A DNA stretch of 64,000 nucleotides from contig CAYJIZ010000011.1 of NCBI GenBank assembly GCA_964370395.1, positions 1 through 64,000 of the forward strand, given 5' to 3'. Each line of letters opens with the position of its first letter. The stretch's first letter is position 1. The notes beneath the pieces are model-generated. The model was given only the letters and a program-made list of their open reading frames with translations. It had not been told where the DNA came from and did no database searches. The stretch is from JBGUVL01 sp964370395. GTDB taxonomy: Bacteria > Bacillota_I > Bacilli_A > Erysipelotrichales > Erysipelotrichaceae. Both the position numbers and the translations under genes were made by a program. Shown here piece after piece: positions 17,734 to 29,300 of this stretch.

Positions 17734-18788
17734 TCGATGTAGAAAAGATGTTAAAAGATGCCGTTGATATGGACGCTTCTGATATTTTTATCGTTGCTGG
17801 TAGTCCCTATGCTTTTAAAATCAATGGGGAAATCACGATGATGAATGAAGAAAAGTTAATGCCAAAAGATTGTGAGGAAATCATTTCTAAAATATATGAT
17901 TATGCTCCTTACAGTTCCTATGATGTTTTCTTGTCTACGGGAGATGATGATTTTTCCTTTTCGATTCCACATTGTGGAAGATTTCGTGTTAACGTGTATC
18001 GCCAACGTAACTCACAAGCTGCGGTATTACGTGTTGTACAATTTGATTTACCTAATTCAGAAGATTTGAGTATTCCTGATTATATCATGAATTTACACAA
18101 AGAAAAAAAGGGTATGATTCTTGTGAGTGGTTCTGCAGGAAGTGGGAAATCCACTACCCTAGCTTGTATTATTGACAAAATAAACGAGACGAGAAATTCG
18201 CACATTATTACGATTGAAGATCCAATCGAGTACTTACACTCGCATAAAAAAAGTATTGTATCACAACGTGAAATTTTACATGATACAAAAGACTACTTAC
18301 AAGCGTTACGTGCGGCTCTTCGTGAGACACCTGAAGTTATTTTATTGGGAGAAATGCGTGATAGCGAAACAATTACGACAGCGTTAACTGCTGCGGAAAC
18401 AGGGCATTTAATCTTTTCGACGTTGCATACTGTAGGAGCGGCGAATACGATTGATCGTATTATCGATTCTTTTTCTACTAACCAACAACAAATTCGTACA
18501 CAGTTGTCAATGGTGTTAAATGCAGTTGTTAGTGAACAATTGTTGCCTACTGTAGATGGTGGTGTTGTGCCTGCCTTTGAATTTATGATTGTGAACCCTG
18601 CTATTCGTTCGCAGATTCGTGATGGTAAGACATACCAAATTGACAATACGATTGCATCAAATCGTAGTATGGGAATGATTACGATGGATGATTCTATTTA
18701 TAAATTATACGAACAAAAAAAGATCACTGCGGATACCGCAATCTTATATAGTTCGAATCCAGAGCAGATGAAGAAAAGGTGTTCTTAA
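17730..18788 (+). CDS. pilT: PilT-type secretion/retraction ATPase
   Basis: ATG 17730 (after GAGGAGG, overlapping the previous stop as ATGA) gives 352 residues, the length of PilT and shorter than PilB/GspE. Seen are the N-terminal PilT start (ASDIFIVAGSPYAFKINGEI), Walker A GSAGSGKST (134-142), the Asp box (ITIEDPIEYLH), Walker B (ILLGEMRDSET), the His box (TGHLIFSTLHT) and a C-terminal AIRSQIRDGK (from 291) that matches the PilT signature AIRNLIREGK. In known systems PilT powers pilus retraction. No PilB-type extension ATPase or prepilin peptidase is present in this operon, so this ATPase may do both jobs or the others are elsewhere. Confidence 0.93.
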   Translation: MIDVEKMLKDAVDMDASDIFIVAGSPYAFKINGEITMMNEEKLMPKDCEEIISKIYDYAPYSSYDVFLSTGDDDFSFSIPHCGRFRVNVYRQRNSQAAVLRVVQFDLPNSEDLSIPDYIMNLHKEKKGMILVSGSAGSGKSTTLACIIDKINETRNSHIITIEDPIEYLHSHKKSIVSQREILHDTKDYLQALRAALRETPEVILLGEMRDSETITTALTAAETGHLIFSTLHTVGAANTIDRIIDSFSTNQQQIRTQLSMVLNAVVSEQLLPTVDGGVVPAFEFMIVNPAIRSQIRDGKTYQIDNTIASNRSMGMITMDDSIYKLYEQKKITADTAILYSSNPEQMKKRCS

Positions 18789-19922
18789 ATGGATGATTTA
18801 ATCAAAGAACTTTTTGCGGATGAACTGATAAAAGCAACACTGAGTAATCCACAAAGTAAAGATTCGTATAAAAAAGTAGTGGTACGTCAAATTATCTTAA
18901 AAGACAACGTACAGTACCAATTTGAAAAATACACTGAAAAACAAGTGTTCCATGAAAATGTTGATGCAAAACAAGCACAGGAATTAATGTTGCAATTATT
19001 ACAACTGTTTAAGCAATGCGATGCGAATTCAAAACATTATCATTATCAAATTAAAAGAAGCAAAAAAGACAAGCTGTTTGTGAATAAGAAACAGATGGAA
19101 ATAAAACAGGAAGTGAAGACACACAATCGAAGTAAGCAATATTTGATTCCAGATGGAACATTTGTTGCGCCATTATTCGACTTAGGAATCTTTACAAAAG
19201 AAGGAAAAGTTGTAAATGCGATGTATGATAAGTACAAACAAATTAATCGCTTTATTGAGATGATTGATGATAGCATTGAAGACGATACTACTTTTTTGCG
19301 AATCATTGATTTTGGTTGTGGGAAATCGTATTTAACTTTTATTTTGTATTACTATTTAACAGCAATCAAAAAGATTAAAGTAGATATGATTGGTTTGGAT
19401 TTGAAGGAAGATGTGATTCACAAATGCAATGCGATTGCGACAAAGTATGGATACGAAGGATTACACTTTGAGATTGGTGATATCAATGGTTACAAGTGTG
19501 AGCAAGAAGTGGATGTTGTGATTAGTTTGCATGCTTGTGATGTGGCTAGTGATTATGCTTTGTATAATGCGATCACTTGGAATGCGAAAATGATTTTCTG
19601 CGTACCTTGTTGCCAACATGAATTGAATGCTCAATTAAAAAGTGATACGTTTTCAATTGTAAGTAAATATGGCTTACTAAAAGAAAGAATGGCTTCGTTG
19701 TTTACAGATCAAATACGTGCTAGTTTATTAGAGAGCCAAGCGTATAAAGTACAGGTATTAGAATTTATTGATTTATCGCATTCACCAAAAAATATTTTGT
19801 TGCGTTGCATTAAATCAGATAAGATGAGTGAAGCAAAAAAACAAAAGGCAGTAAAGGAAGTGGAAGCGTTAATGGAGGAGTTTCATTTGGATCCTACTCT
19901 GTATCGCTTGCTATATAAATAA
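18789..19922 (+). CDS. SAM-dependent methyltransferase (Methyltransf_32-like)
   Basis: 377 residues starting directly at the pilT stop, so last gene of the operon. A class I methyltransferase core sits in the middle: IIDFGCGKSYLTF (SAM-binding loop, about 175-187), GLDLKEDVI (acidic residue binding ribose), VVISLHACDVASDYAL and PCCQHEL. The last two are typical of the Methyltransf_32 family, which includes RNA-modifying enzymes. The N-terminal 140 residues lack a known domain. The pilus link may be only positional, and the substrate is unknown. Confidence 0.8.
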   Translation: MDDLIKELFADELIKATLSNPQSKDSYKKVVVRQIILKDNVQYQFEKYTEKQVFHENVDAKQAQELMLQLLQLFKQCDANSKHYHYQIKRSKKDKLFVNKKQMEIKQEVKTHNRSKQYLIPDGTFVAPLFDLGIFTKEGKVVNAMYDKYKQINRFIEMIDDSIEDDTTFLRIIDFGCGKSYLTFILYYYLTAIKKIKVDMIGLDLKEDVIHKCNAIATKYGYEGLHFEIGDINGYKCEQEVDVVISLHACDVASDYALYNAITWNAKMIFCVPCCQHELNAQLKSDTFSIVSKYGLLKERMASLFTDQIRASLLESQAYKVQVLEFIDLSHSPKNILLRCIKSDKMSEAKKQKAVKEVEALMEEFHLDPTLYRLLYK

Positions 19923-19926
19923 TGAT

Positions 19927-19960
19927 GCTATCTCCATGCGTATGGAGGTAGCTTTTTTTT
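19927..19960 (+). terminator. Terminator of the pilus operon
   Basis: Stem GCTATCTCCAT / ATGGAGGTAGC (one G-T pair) around GCGT, followed by eight T. Confidence 0.9.
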
Positions 19961-20321
19961 ATAAAAAAAGCAGAAAAATAACAATTCACTACATTGTTAT
20001 AAAACAACGTATAAAAACATGCTTTTAACGCATAGTTAATTTACTTGTTTTTATAACCGCAAGTCAAGTGCAAGATTATGTGACACAACGTTTTAAAAAA
20101 CATCGAAATTATCAAAAAGCCTTTAAAATAAGGCTTTTTTGCTTGTTTTGTGTTGCAATTAATTTTGCTCAATGCTACACTTTAATTAGGTTATAAATTG
20201 TTAAATCTTAACAAAAAAGAGGGGTTATATCAATTGGTATTAAGAGAATGTGCGAAGTTGCCACTTCGCTCTTCTTTTCGATTGGGGTTAACAAAGAAAA
20301 TTACTGTGTGGAGGGAAAGAA
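19961..20321 (+). promoter_or_regulatory. Leader and promoter region of the giant surface-protein gene
   Basis: No gene is evident in this 360-base stretch. It holds a terminator-like hairpin (20114-20140: AAAAAGCCTT / AAGGCTTTTT with T run), a good promoter (TTGCAA 20153-20158, 17-bp spacer, TACACT 20176-20181), and a leader of about 130 bases with a second hairpin GCGAAGT / ACTTCGC followed by TCTTCTTTTC (20252-20279) that could attenuate. An in-frame run ending QRFKKHRNYQKAFK overlaps the first hairpin but has no start or support as a gene. Confidence 0.55.
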
Positions 20322-23300
20322 ATGAGAAATTTAATGAAACGAATTGTGATGGTGAGTATTGTTTTGATGCTAGCAATTACACAAAGTGCAAGTGTTATCA
20401 CAACACTGAAAGCACAAGAGAGTGAATTTGCAATTCAAGTTGAGGACAATGATATTTATTCTAAAAAGGTATCGTTTAGTGCTACGAATAGTGAAATAAA
20501 AACACTATCGTTATTTTTAGAAGAGGTCCAAGTTGCGACACTAGCAGATACAAGCAAACTAAGCTTTACGATTTATCGTAATGGTAATTATCGTATTGCG
20601 GGGTTTGGTGAAAATGGTAAGTTACTTCAAGAGGAAAAGTTCACTGTGGATTCGTTCACAGATTTTGTCGTTTCTGCCAACAAGGACAATAAAGGTGTAA
20701 GTATTGTTTCGCGTAATACAGCAAGTGATTATATTCAAGTGGATGGTGCAAGCGAAGCGAAATTGACTGGAGTTGTAGGTGCGTATGGATTAAAAGCAGA
20801 GTTTTACCCAGAACGCAATGGGACTTATAAATTTCAAGCGATGGATAAGAATGGAAAAGCACTTTCTGATGTTTTAGAATACAAAGAAACATCTTACTTA
20901 AGTGTTGATAAAGACAATCGTATTGAAATTGCAATTGAGTCAGATCTATTAAAGGTGAAAAATAACCCACAAAGTGATTTTATTTTGGTAAATGACATAG
21001 AAGTTAAAATGGATATTTTAAAAGACATCACATTCCAGGGAACATTGTATGGGAATGGATATGTAATTAGCGGAATCAAAGATGTTTTGTTTAACAAACT
21101 TGAAAATGCGAAAATTGATGGACTAACTTTAAAAGGTGGTGCATTAGCAAACTCAAGTACAAACACAACAATTTTAAATAGTGGATTTTATGTTGAATTG
21201 AACAATGAAGAAAAAGATGCTGCTCTACTTTTAAAGAGCGAGAACACAAGTATTGAAAATAGTTATGTGTTAGCAAATATGGAAGGTAAAAATGTTGCAG
21301 GTTTTGTATTAGAAGGAAATGCAACAATTAAGAATAGTTATGTAAGTGGTTATTTAGAAGGAGAATCCATATTTGGTTTTGGGAAACAAGCGAAATTAGA
21401 TAATTGCTATGTGAGTGCATCATTAAATGCAAACAAAGTGAATGCTTTTAGTGAAGAAAAAGAAAATACGGAATGTTTTTATGATGCGCAAGTAAATGCG
21501 ATGTCTTTTGATAATGCGACGGCATACACACAAGCGCAATTAACAAGTAAAGATTTTGATAATGATCAGTTTTTATTGGAAGAAGGATTGTATCCTCAAA
21601 TTAAAAATGAATCATTAAAAGAAGAGGCTAAAAAAGTTTCTGTTTTGAGTGCACAGGTAGTAAGTACTTCGGAAAACCTAAGCACTTTAAGTACAAGTGT
21701 TACTTTCGACAAAGAGGAAGGAATGGAGTGGAAAGCTAGCAATGCTACGATTGTAAATGAACAAGCTAGATTAAGTTCTACTAGTGGAGAAATACAAGCC
21801 CAACAAGATGGTGTTACAAATCGTTTCTTATTAAAAGAAGTGAAAACAGTGAATGTGATTACACCAGGTAAATCAACGGCATTAGAATTAACACAGGTAA
21901 CCTATCCTGTAACGTATGGGAAGTATTATAAAGTAGATTCATCAAAAACTGCACCAGCAACACCTAAAACACACAAAGAAGCCATCACGCAAGGATGGAA
22001 AATTGCGTATTGGACTGGCGTTGATCGTATTGGTGATCTTACATGGGATACAGAATATAATTTATATACTTGTGATTTGAATACTGTAACTAGTGAATCT
22101 TTTAAAACGAATAAAGGATTACTTACAGGTTCCATAACGTTAAGTGGTAATTACGATTCTGAAACAACAACAAACATGGTTGCTTCTTTTAACAAGATTT
22201 CCGCATCAGTAAGTGGAACATTATATTGGGAATACGCTCCTACATTGGATAGTAAAACATGGACAGAATTAAAAAAAGTAGAGAACGTAGATATTACGCA
22301 AACGTATGAATATGAGATCGAAGTAGATGAGTTATATTACAATTATTTACGCGCACGTTTTGTAGTGGCAAATGAGGAAACCTATGCAGGTGTGTTCACA
22401 GATGCTACAAGCGATGTGTTAAAACATGGTATTGATGAAGTTAGTATCAATAACAATCATCCCAAAACTGCAGGATCATACAGTGTTGGTGATGGTTTAA
22501 GTGCAACGATTAAACCAGAAGAAAAAGCAAATGATGTTATTTTCAAATGGTATCATGAAGGGGTTGGAGAACCAATTTATGAGGGAAAGAATTATCGTTT
22601 AATTGGTAATGATATAGGAAAGAAAATTTATGTAGTTGCAGTTGCAAAAGAAAAAACACAGCTAAAAGGAGAATTGAAAAGCAACGCAACAAGTGAAGTT
22701 ATCGCGGTAAAAAGAGAAACACCAAATATAAAACCTAAATTAGTTGCAGTGGATGACAAGACGGTAACAATCAAAATGGAAGATGATACAAATAATGATT
22801 TGTATACTTTTAAAGTGGAAGGTGAATCAGTGCCTGATATTACAATCGAATCATCAGTAAGAGGTAGTTCGGACTACATTATTTTAGGGTTAAACGCCAA
22901 TTCTACATATAAGATTAGAGCTAAAATAATTGGAGAAAATGGTTATTTGGACAGTGACTTTGCTGACGATAGCTATGTATTAACTATCACTACAACAAAG
23001 CAACGAGTGCAAGGTAGTATTGAAATTACTGGAAAACCGATTTATGGTGAAACGCTTACGCAATCATTGATTTCATCAAACACTACACAAAAGGGTGATA
23101 CAACATGGTATCGAATTGATGATGATAATAATCGAATAGCCACATTAACTACGGAACCAAGTGGAGAATACAAAATAAAAAATGCTGACATTGGTTATCG
23201 TATTGAGGTTTCTTACACTGGTAATGGTGAATATGGTGGAGAAATTTCAAACACAACAGATGTTATCATGAAAGCAGAATCAAACAAACCAACAGTGAAT

Positions 23301-26300
23301 GTTGAAAGAACATCAACTGATACTACCTTTGATAGTGTAGAGGTCTATGCAACAGAAGATGTAAGTAATCCAAATCGTAAGTACATTTTAGGTTATAGCA
23401 CTACAGCGACTGGAGTGCCTATTGAATATATAGAGGATGAAAAGCCTTTAGAAATGACCCAAGGGAATAAGTATACAATTAGAAATTTAAAGCGAGATAC
23501 AAAATATTATTTCTTTATTCGATTAGCAGCCAATGAAACGAATCAAAAATCTGATTGGATTAGTTCTGATAAAGCGTTAGAAGCGACAACAACAAAAAAA
23601 GTTTTGGAAGCTACGATTGGTTTTGAATACGAAAGAAATAGTGGGGAACCAATGCAAGGTGATGTCATTACATCAAATCTGTTAACGCTAGACACACAGT
23701 TTGATTACAAGGGTACATGGAGTTGGACTCGTATTAAACCAGGTGGGTTAGAGGAAAAGATTTATGATTTTGAAGTGAGTCGTGATCGTAAATCAAGTTT
23801 TTATAAAACGCCTAGCGATGAAGAAATAGGAACAAAGTATCGAGTAGATTTTGTTCCAAGTGATGGATTTATTACAAAGGACATAAACATTAACAAAATC
23901 AGTGGAACAAGTTTGACTTTAGCAAAAAAAGCAAAACAAAAATATGTAACTCCTAATACAAATGACATTAATGTTATTGTTGAAAATGATTCCACTGTAC
24001 TTTTATCAATGAAACAAGGAGCAGGACTTTATAAATTTAGATACAAAACGGAAAGTGGTGCTTATGTTGAGGTTGATCAAAATGCCTATAGTGGTGTAGA
24101 AATAAAAGTAGATGGATTGAATCGTAATACAAACTATATATTTTCAGCTCGTAGAATAGAAGACACAAATGGTTATGCGAGTGACTGGAGTAATGATTCA
24201 GCAAGTTATAAAACAGATAAAACAGAGATTGCTGGGTTCATTACATTAACTGGTGAAGGAAGAAACAAGGAAACATTGACTGCAAAATATGAATCTGCTA
24301 CTTATTCTCCTACAGGAGATGACACTGGTGGTACATGGAAGTGGTATCGTAATGGTACTGAAATTGTTGAAGCGATGGGGCTTCCAACTTACAAGTTGAA
24401 AGACATCGATGTTAATAAAATTATAAGTGTTCGATATACAGCAAAAGAAAGCAGCAATTTTGTAGGAAGTGTTGATGCACAAACAGCACCAATATTAAAA
24501 GCATATAGCGATGTGCCAAGTGCTTCTTCTATTTCAAGTGCTTATGATAAGACAAATAACATTATGAAACTAACACTTAATATGAGTGCTAGTGATACAT
24601 CTCAAAAAGTATATTATGTACTACAAAAATCAGCAGCAGCTTCTCCAAACTATCCAACGACTGATGTGGATTGGGCTTTTTGGAAAGAAGTGAAGTCTTC
24701 AAATTTGATTATCACGCAAGATTCGAATTCACAATTATTAGAAGCAATGGAGCAGTATACTTTATACATGTTACGTACAGGAAACGACTATACTTTATCA
24801 AGCGGGATTGTATCACAAGTGTTCACTATGGGAACGAAAGTACAAACTGGGAATATCGTAATGAGTGGAAATTTTGTTGTTGATAAAACAGTAACAGCGA
24901 CATTGAGTGATAGTAATAATAAAAAAGGATATTGGCGTTGGTATCGAAGTACAACAACAAAAACCAGTTCAAGTACAACGATGCCTAGTGTATCAAATAG
25001 TGCGAATTGGGTAGAAATTACAAGTGGGTTTAATGGATATTTGGATGTTGACACGTCATCTTTACGTCTTACTTCTGACATGTGGGGTTATTTCATCCGA
25101 GCGGATTTTGTTGCAAGTGATGATTCAACCTTCAGTGGTTCATTAACTAGTGTTAGTAACTCTTCACAACAAAAACATGTTCGCCGTATTTTAGAAGAAA
25201 CGGTAAAAATTGAAAGTGATAAAAAAGATGGATTTGGAACACCACGAGCTTATTCGCAAGCTACTATTACAGCAACAATGGAAAATAGCTATGAACAAGG
25301 GGGAATAGGTAATAATCATAGTACTAGCTATTTGCGTTTTAAAATCGGAGGTTTCGAGGTTGTACCTTCTAGATATTATGGAAATACATTTTCATATCGT
25401 TTTGACTCAACTGAGAGAATATACGATAATTTAGAAGTAACAGCACAAATTCCGGTACCGAATCGTTATTGGATGTATTGTAGTAGCGGACTTTCTGAAT
25501 ATAGTTCAATGACGAGTGCTTTGATAAATAGTAAATCAAGTACAAATACATCATTTAAGTATATTTACGGAATTGCGATAAATAGCGGTCAAGAGTTCAA
25601 CAATTTTGTTTCAGGAGCAATTGGATACACGCAACGTAATGTAAAATATATTTTAACTGAAAATATAAACATATCGAGTTTACCTGCTGTTTCACCAACG
25701 TCAGCAATTTTTAGTGGTATTTTCGATGGTGATTCACATACAATCGTTGGAATGAAAAATACGATGTTTACAGAGGTAATAGGGTCTTCGTCATCAAATC
25801 GAGCGAGTGTACGCAATTGTATTATATATAATTCTAATATACAAGCTGGAGTTTTAGGTGATCAATATCTTAATAGTGGAGCAGTTATCACAAGAACAGG
25901 TACAAATTTTGATTTAGATAATTTATTTTTGATTGATTCTACATTGACTTCCGAATGGGATACGGGTTATTTCATAGGAAAAACCAGGGGAGGAGCAGGG
26001 AATATAGTTAATGTTAGAAATTGTGGTTCAGCAGGAGGATGGGTGAAAACGACCAAGAGCGACACGTCCTTAGGAGGATTAGCAGGTAGTGTAGATGGAG
26101 ATATTAATATAGAACAGTTCTTCTCGATTGGTACACAATTTTCAACAGGAAAAGTTGGAGTTGCAGGAGTAATTGGATTTATATCTGGTGGTTTTGTTAA
26201 TATTTATCGATCATATATTGCTTCTAAAATACCAACCAAACCAGAAGTTTATTATGGTGGTGGAATCATTGCTCGTATTATAAGTAGTTCAAATTCAAAA

Positions 26301-29300
26301 GTTGAGAGTGTATATAATGATACAAAAATTAATCCAACTGGACAAGATGGGTTAAATACATATTGTACAAATGTTGAAACGTCTACACTTATGGGTTCTG
26401 GTAAAGCTGCTCAACTGGGATCAAATTGGACATTTAAGGATGGGTTTTATCCACAGTTGAAGTGGTTAAATGATCACCCGATTTTAAACTTGTATACTGC
26501 AACACGTGCTTCTTTCACAAGTGCAGACAATTATACAACAGTTTCAGAGAGATTAAGTGGACTAATGTTTGGAACGCTGGTAATACCGGAACGCTTTCAA
26601 GATGGTAATTATGAAATTACATCAAGTGATCCAGCTGGAATCCGCGTTGTTGGAAATACGTTAGTTCCAGTGTCTCGAGGTAAGGATGTAACTATTACAG
26701 TAACTTACAAAGAGCCAAACGCCACTATCGGAGGAAGCGTAAAAAATACGTTTAATTTCAGAACACAGTTAGCAATACCAATTGTTAATGTTTCAATAAA
26801 AGGAGATGCAATTTTTGGTTCGAAACTAGAAGCAAATGCAACTGGGGGAGATACTACACCTACTTATCAATGGTATCGTCGAGCAAGTGGTTCTTCAACG
26901 ATTGAAAAAATATCAGGAGCAACAAATCAAAGCTATAGTATAAAAGCAAGTGACATAGGGTACCAATTGATGGTAGAGGTCGATGCGAGTGAACATGGAG
27001 ACATGCGAAGTGCATTTACGAGTGTTGTTTCTTCAACGATGCCTACGAGTGATTGTATCGTAAGGACACCGAGTGATAATAGTATTACCTTTTATCAAAC
27101 TGGCATGGTGGGAGCAGTGTTTGAATATGCTTACCAAGCATCTAATGCAACAACAAAAACGATTTTGGATGGGACATATGCAAATAATATACCAGTTACT
27201 ATAAGTAGTTTACAACGTAACAAGAGTTATACGTTATCCTCAAGAATTGCAGGAGGATCGGGGTATCCAGCTGGTCCATGGAGAGATCAAACAGTAACCA
27301 CTGCAAAGACGGCAGTAAAAGGTGCGATTACTTTTGGAAATAATATTAATAATGGGACGCAACTATCAATATCTGCTGATAAAACAAATGGGCAAACGGG
27401 TACTTGGAAATTAGAAAGAATTAAGAGTGATGGGACTACTGAAGCAATTCCGTTTTCTGCTTCTAGCTATACGATTAATTATTCTTTAACTAATAATGAT
27501 GTTGGGTGCAAAATCAAAGCGACATTTACTGGAACAGGAGATTTTAATGGAAATGTTACTGCAACAAGTAAAGAAATTCAACGAGCTATTTTTGCGAAGC
27601 CTACAAAACCGACGTTAGTCACAGCAACAAACTCGTCACTTACACTTAATGTTGGAACTGCAGGAAATGTTTATGATATTGCAATTGCATCAAATAGTTC
27701 AGATGTTCCAATAGTGGTAAAAACGAAAGTGAATGGAGCGACAGATGTCGTGTTAGATGGTTTGAATCATAATACAACTTATTATGTCTATGTGAGAGGA
27801 TCTGAAACGGATGCTTGGATACAGGGACCATATAGTGATGCCCAAGCTTGTAATACAAGTACGACTGTTATTAGTGGGAATATCGTGGTTGAAGGAAATT
27901 TGAAAACGGCGCAAGAGATCAAATTTAAAGCGAATGTAGATGGAAGTGTAACAGGAAGATGGACACTTGGAAAAGTGGAAAACGGAACACAGTATACTAC
28001 TATTTCATCGAAGTTGTATACAGTTAGCCCTAATACGCAAGAAATCACTTATACTGTAAGGGCTAGTGATGCAAGCGAAGAGAGCAAAGAATCAAAATAC
28101 GTTGCTACTTTCGTGGGGACTGGTGATTACCAAGGGAACATTAGCTATACAAGTAACAAAATTGAGAAGGCACAATTAACAATTGACGATATGCCGAAAG
28201 ACAAAGTTGTTGCAAGTGATATTAGAGATCATTCTTTTACACTAAAAACAACGGAAGGAAATGAATCGTATCAGTTTGGTATAGCTGAGAAAGAAACAAC
28301 TTCGGTTAAGGAAATTCTTGGTAAAGTGGAAGTAAACAAAGAACTTGTCATTAATGATTTAGATAGAAACAAAGAATATGATGTGTATATTCGTAAGGCA
28401 GCAAAAGTAGGATATACAGCAAGTGAGTTTGTAAAAACAACAACAACTGTAAAAACATCAAAAACTGCTTTAAATGGATATGTTACTTTCACTGTTAAGG
28501 ATGACAATGGTCAACCTGTCAGCGAAAACAAAGTAGGTTCTGCATTAATTGGTTATACGTATACAGCGATGTATCATAAAGGAAGCTATTCACCTGATAT
28601 TGATGATTCAAATGTGGGACAATGGGCTTGGTATGCAGATGGTGAATTAATTACAGATAGTGTTGGTAATGATTCGTTTACTGTACCTGCAATGATTGGA
28701 ACTCCAGATATTAGTGTACGATTCACTGCACTTGCATCAAGTGATTTTTTGGGATCCCGAGACGTTAGTGTAGGAATTCTAGACAAAAGTGCATTTGGTG
28801 AACCGAATGCTCCTGAAGTAGAAGTGTTAGAAGAAGACAAACAATATCGTAGTAAAATTAAACTTACTTCAACTGAAGATTTAAAAGATGTTTATTGGTA
28901 TGTGCAAAAAACCTCATTTGGGAAAGTTCCAGAAACAGTTGGTGTGGATGAAGCTAGTAGCGAAGTAAAAGAAAATGTATGGTTTAAAGCAAATGATAAT
29001 ACAGTTATAACTCTTGATGCGTACACTGAGTATATAGTTTATGCAGCGCGTCTTGAAACAACACAATTTGTTTCAAGTGCAGTGATTTCTACAAGAGCGT
29101 TTGTAACAAAAAAAGATGACCTTAAAGAAATTGGGGCGGAAATATTATCAGATAATGTTTGGAAAGTAGCACAAGAGAAACAACTTATTGTAGATTGTGG
29201 AGGTCTTACTACAACAGGGACTTGGCAATTTTATGTCAGAGATGATACTGCAGATGAAAGCAAAGAAGATTGGCAAAATATTAACCTTGATGTAAAGAAC

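Noticed and set aside
20198..20425. 75-residue frame starting before the giant gene
   Set aside because: Overlaps the signal peptide of the giant protein in another frame and has no recognisable features; the leader hairpin lies inside it.
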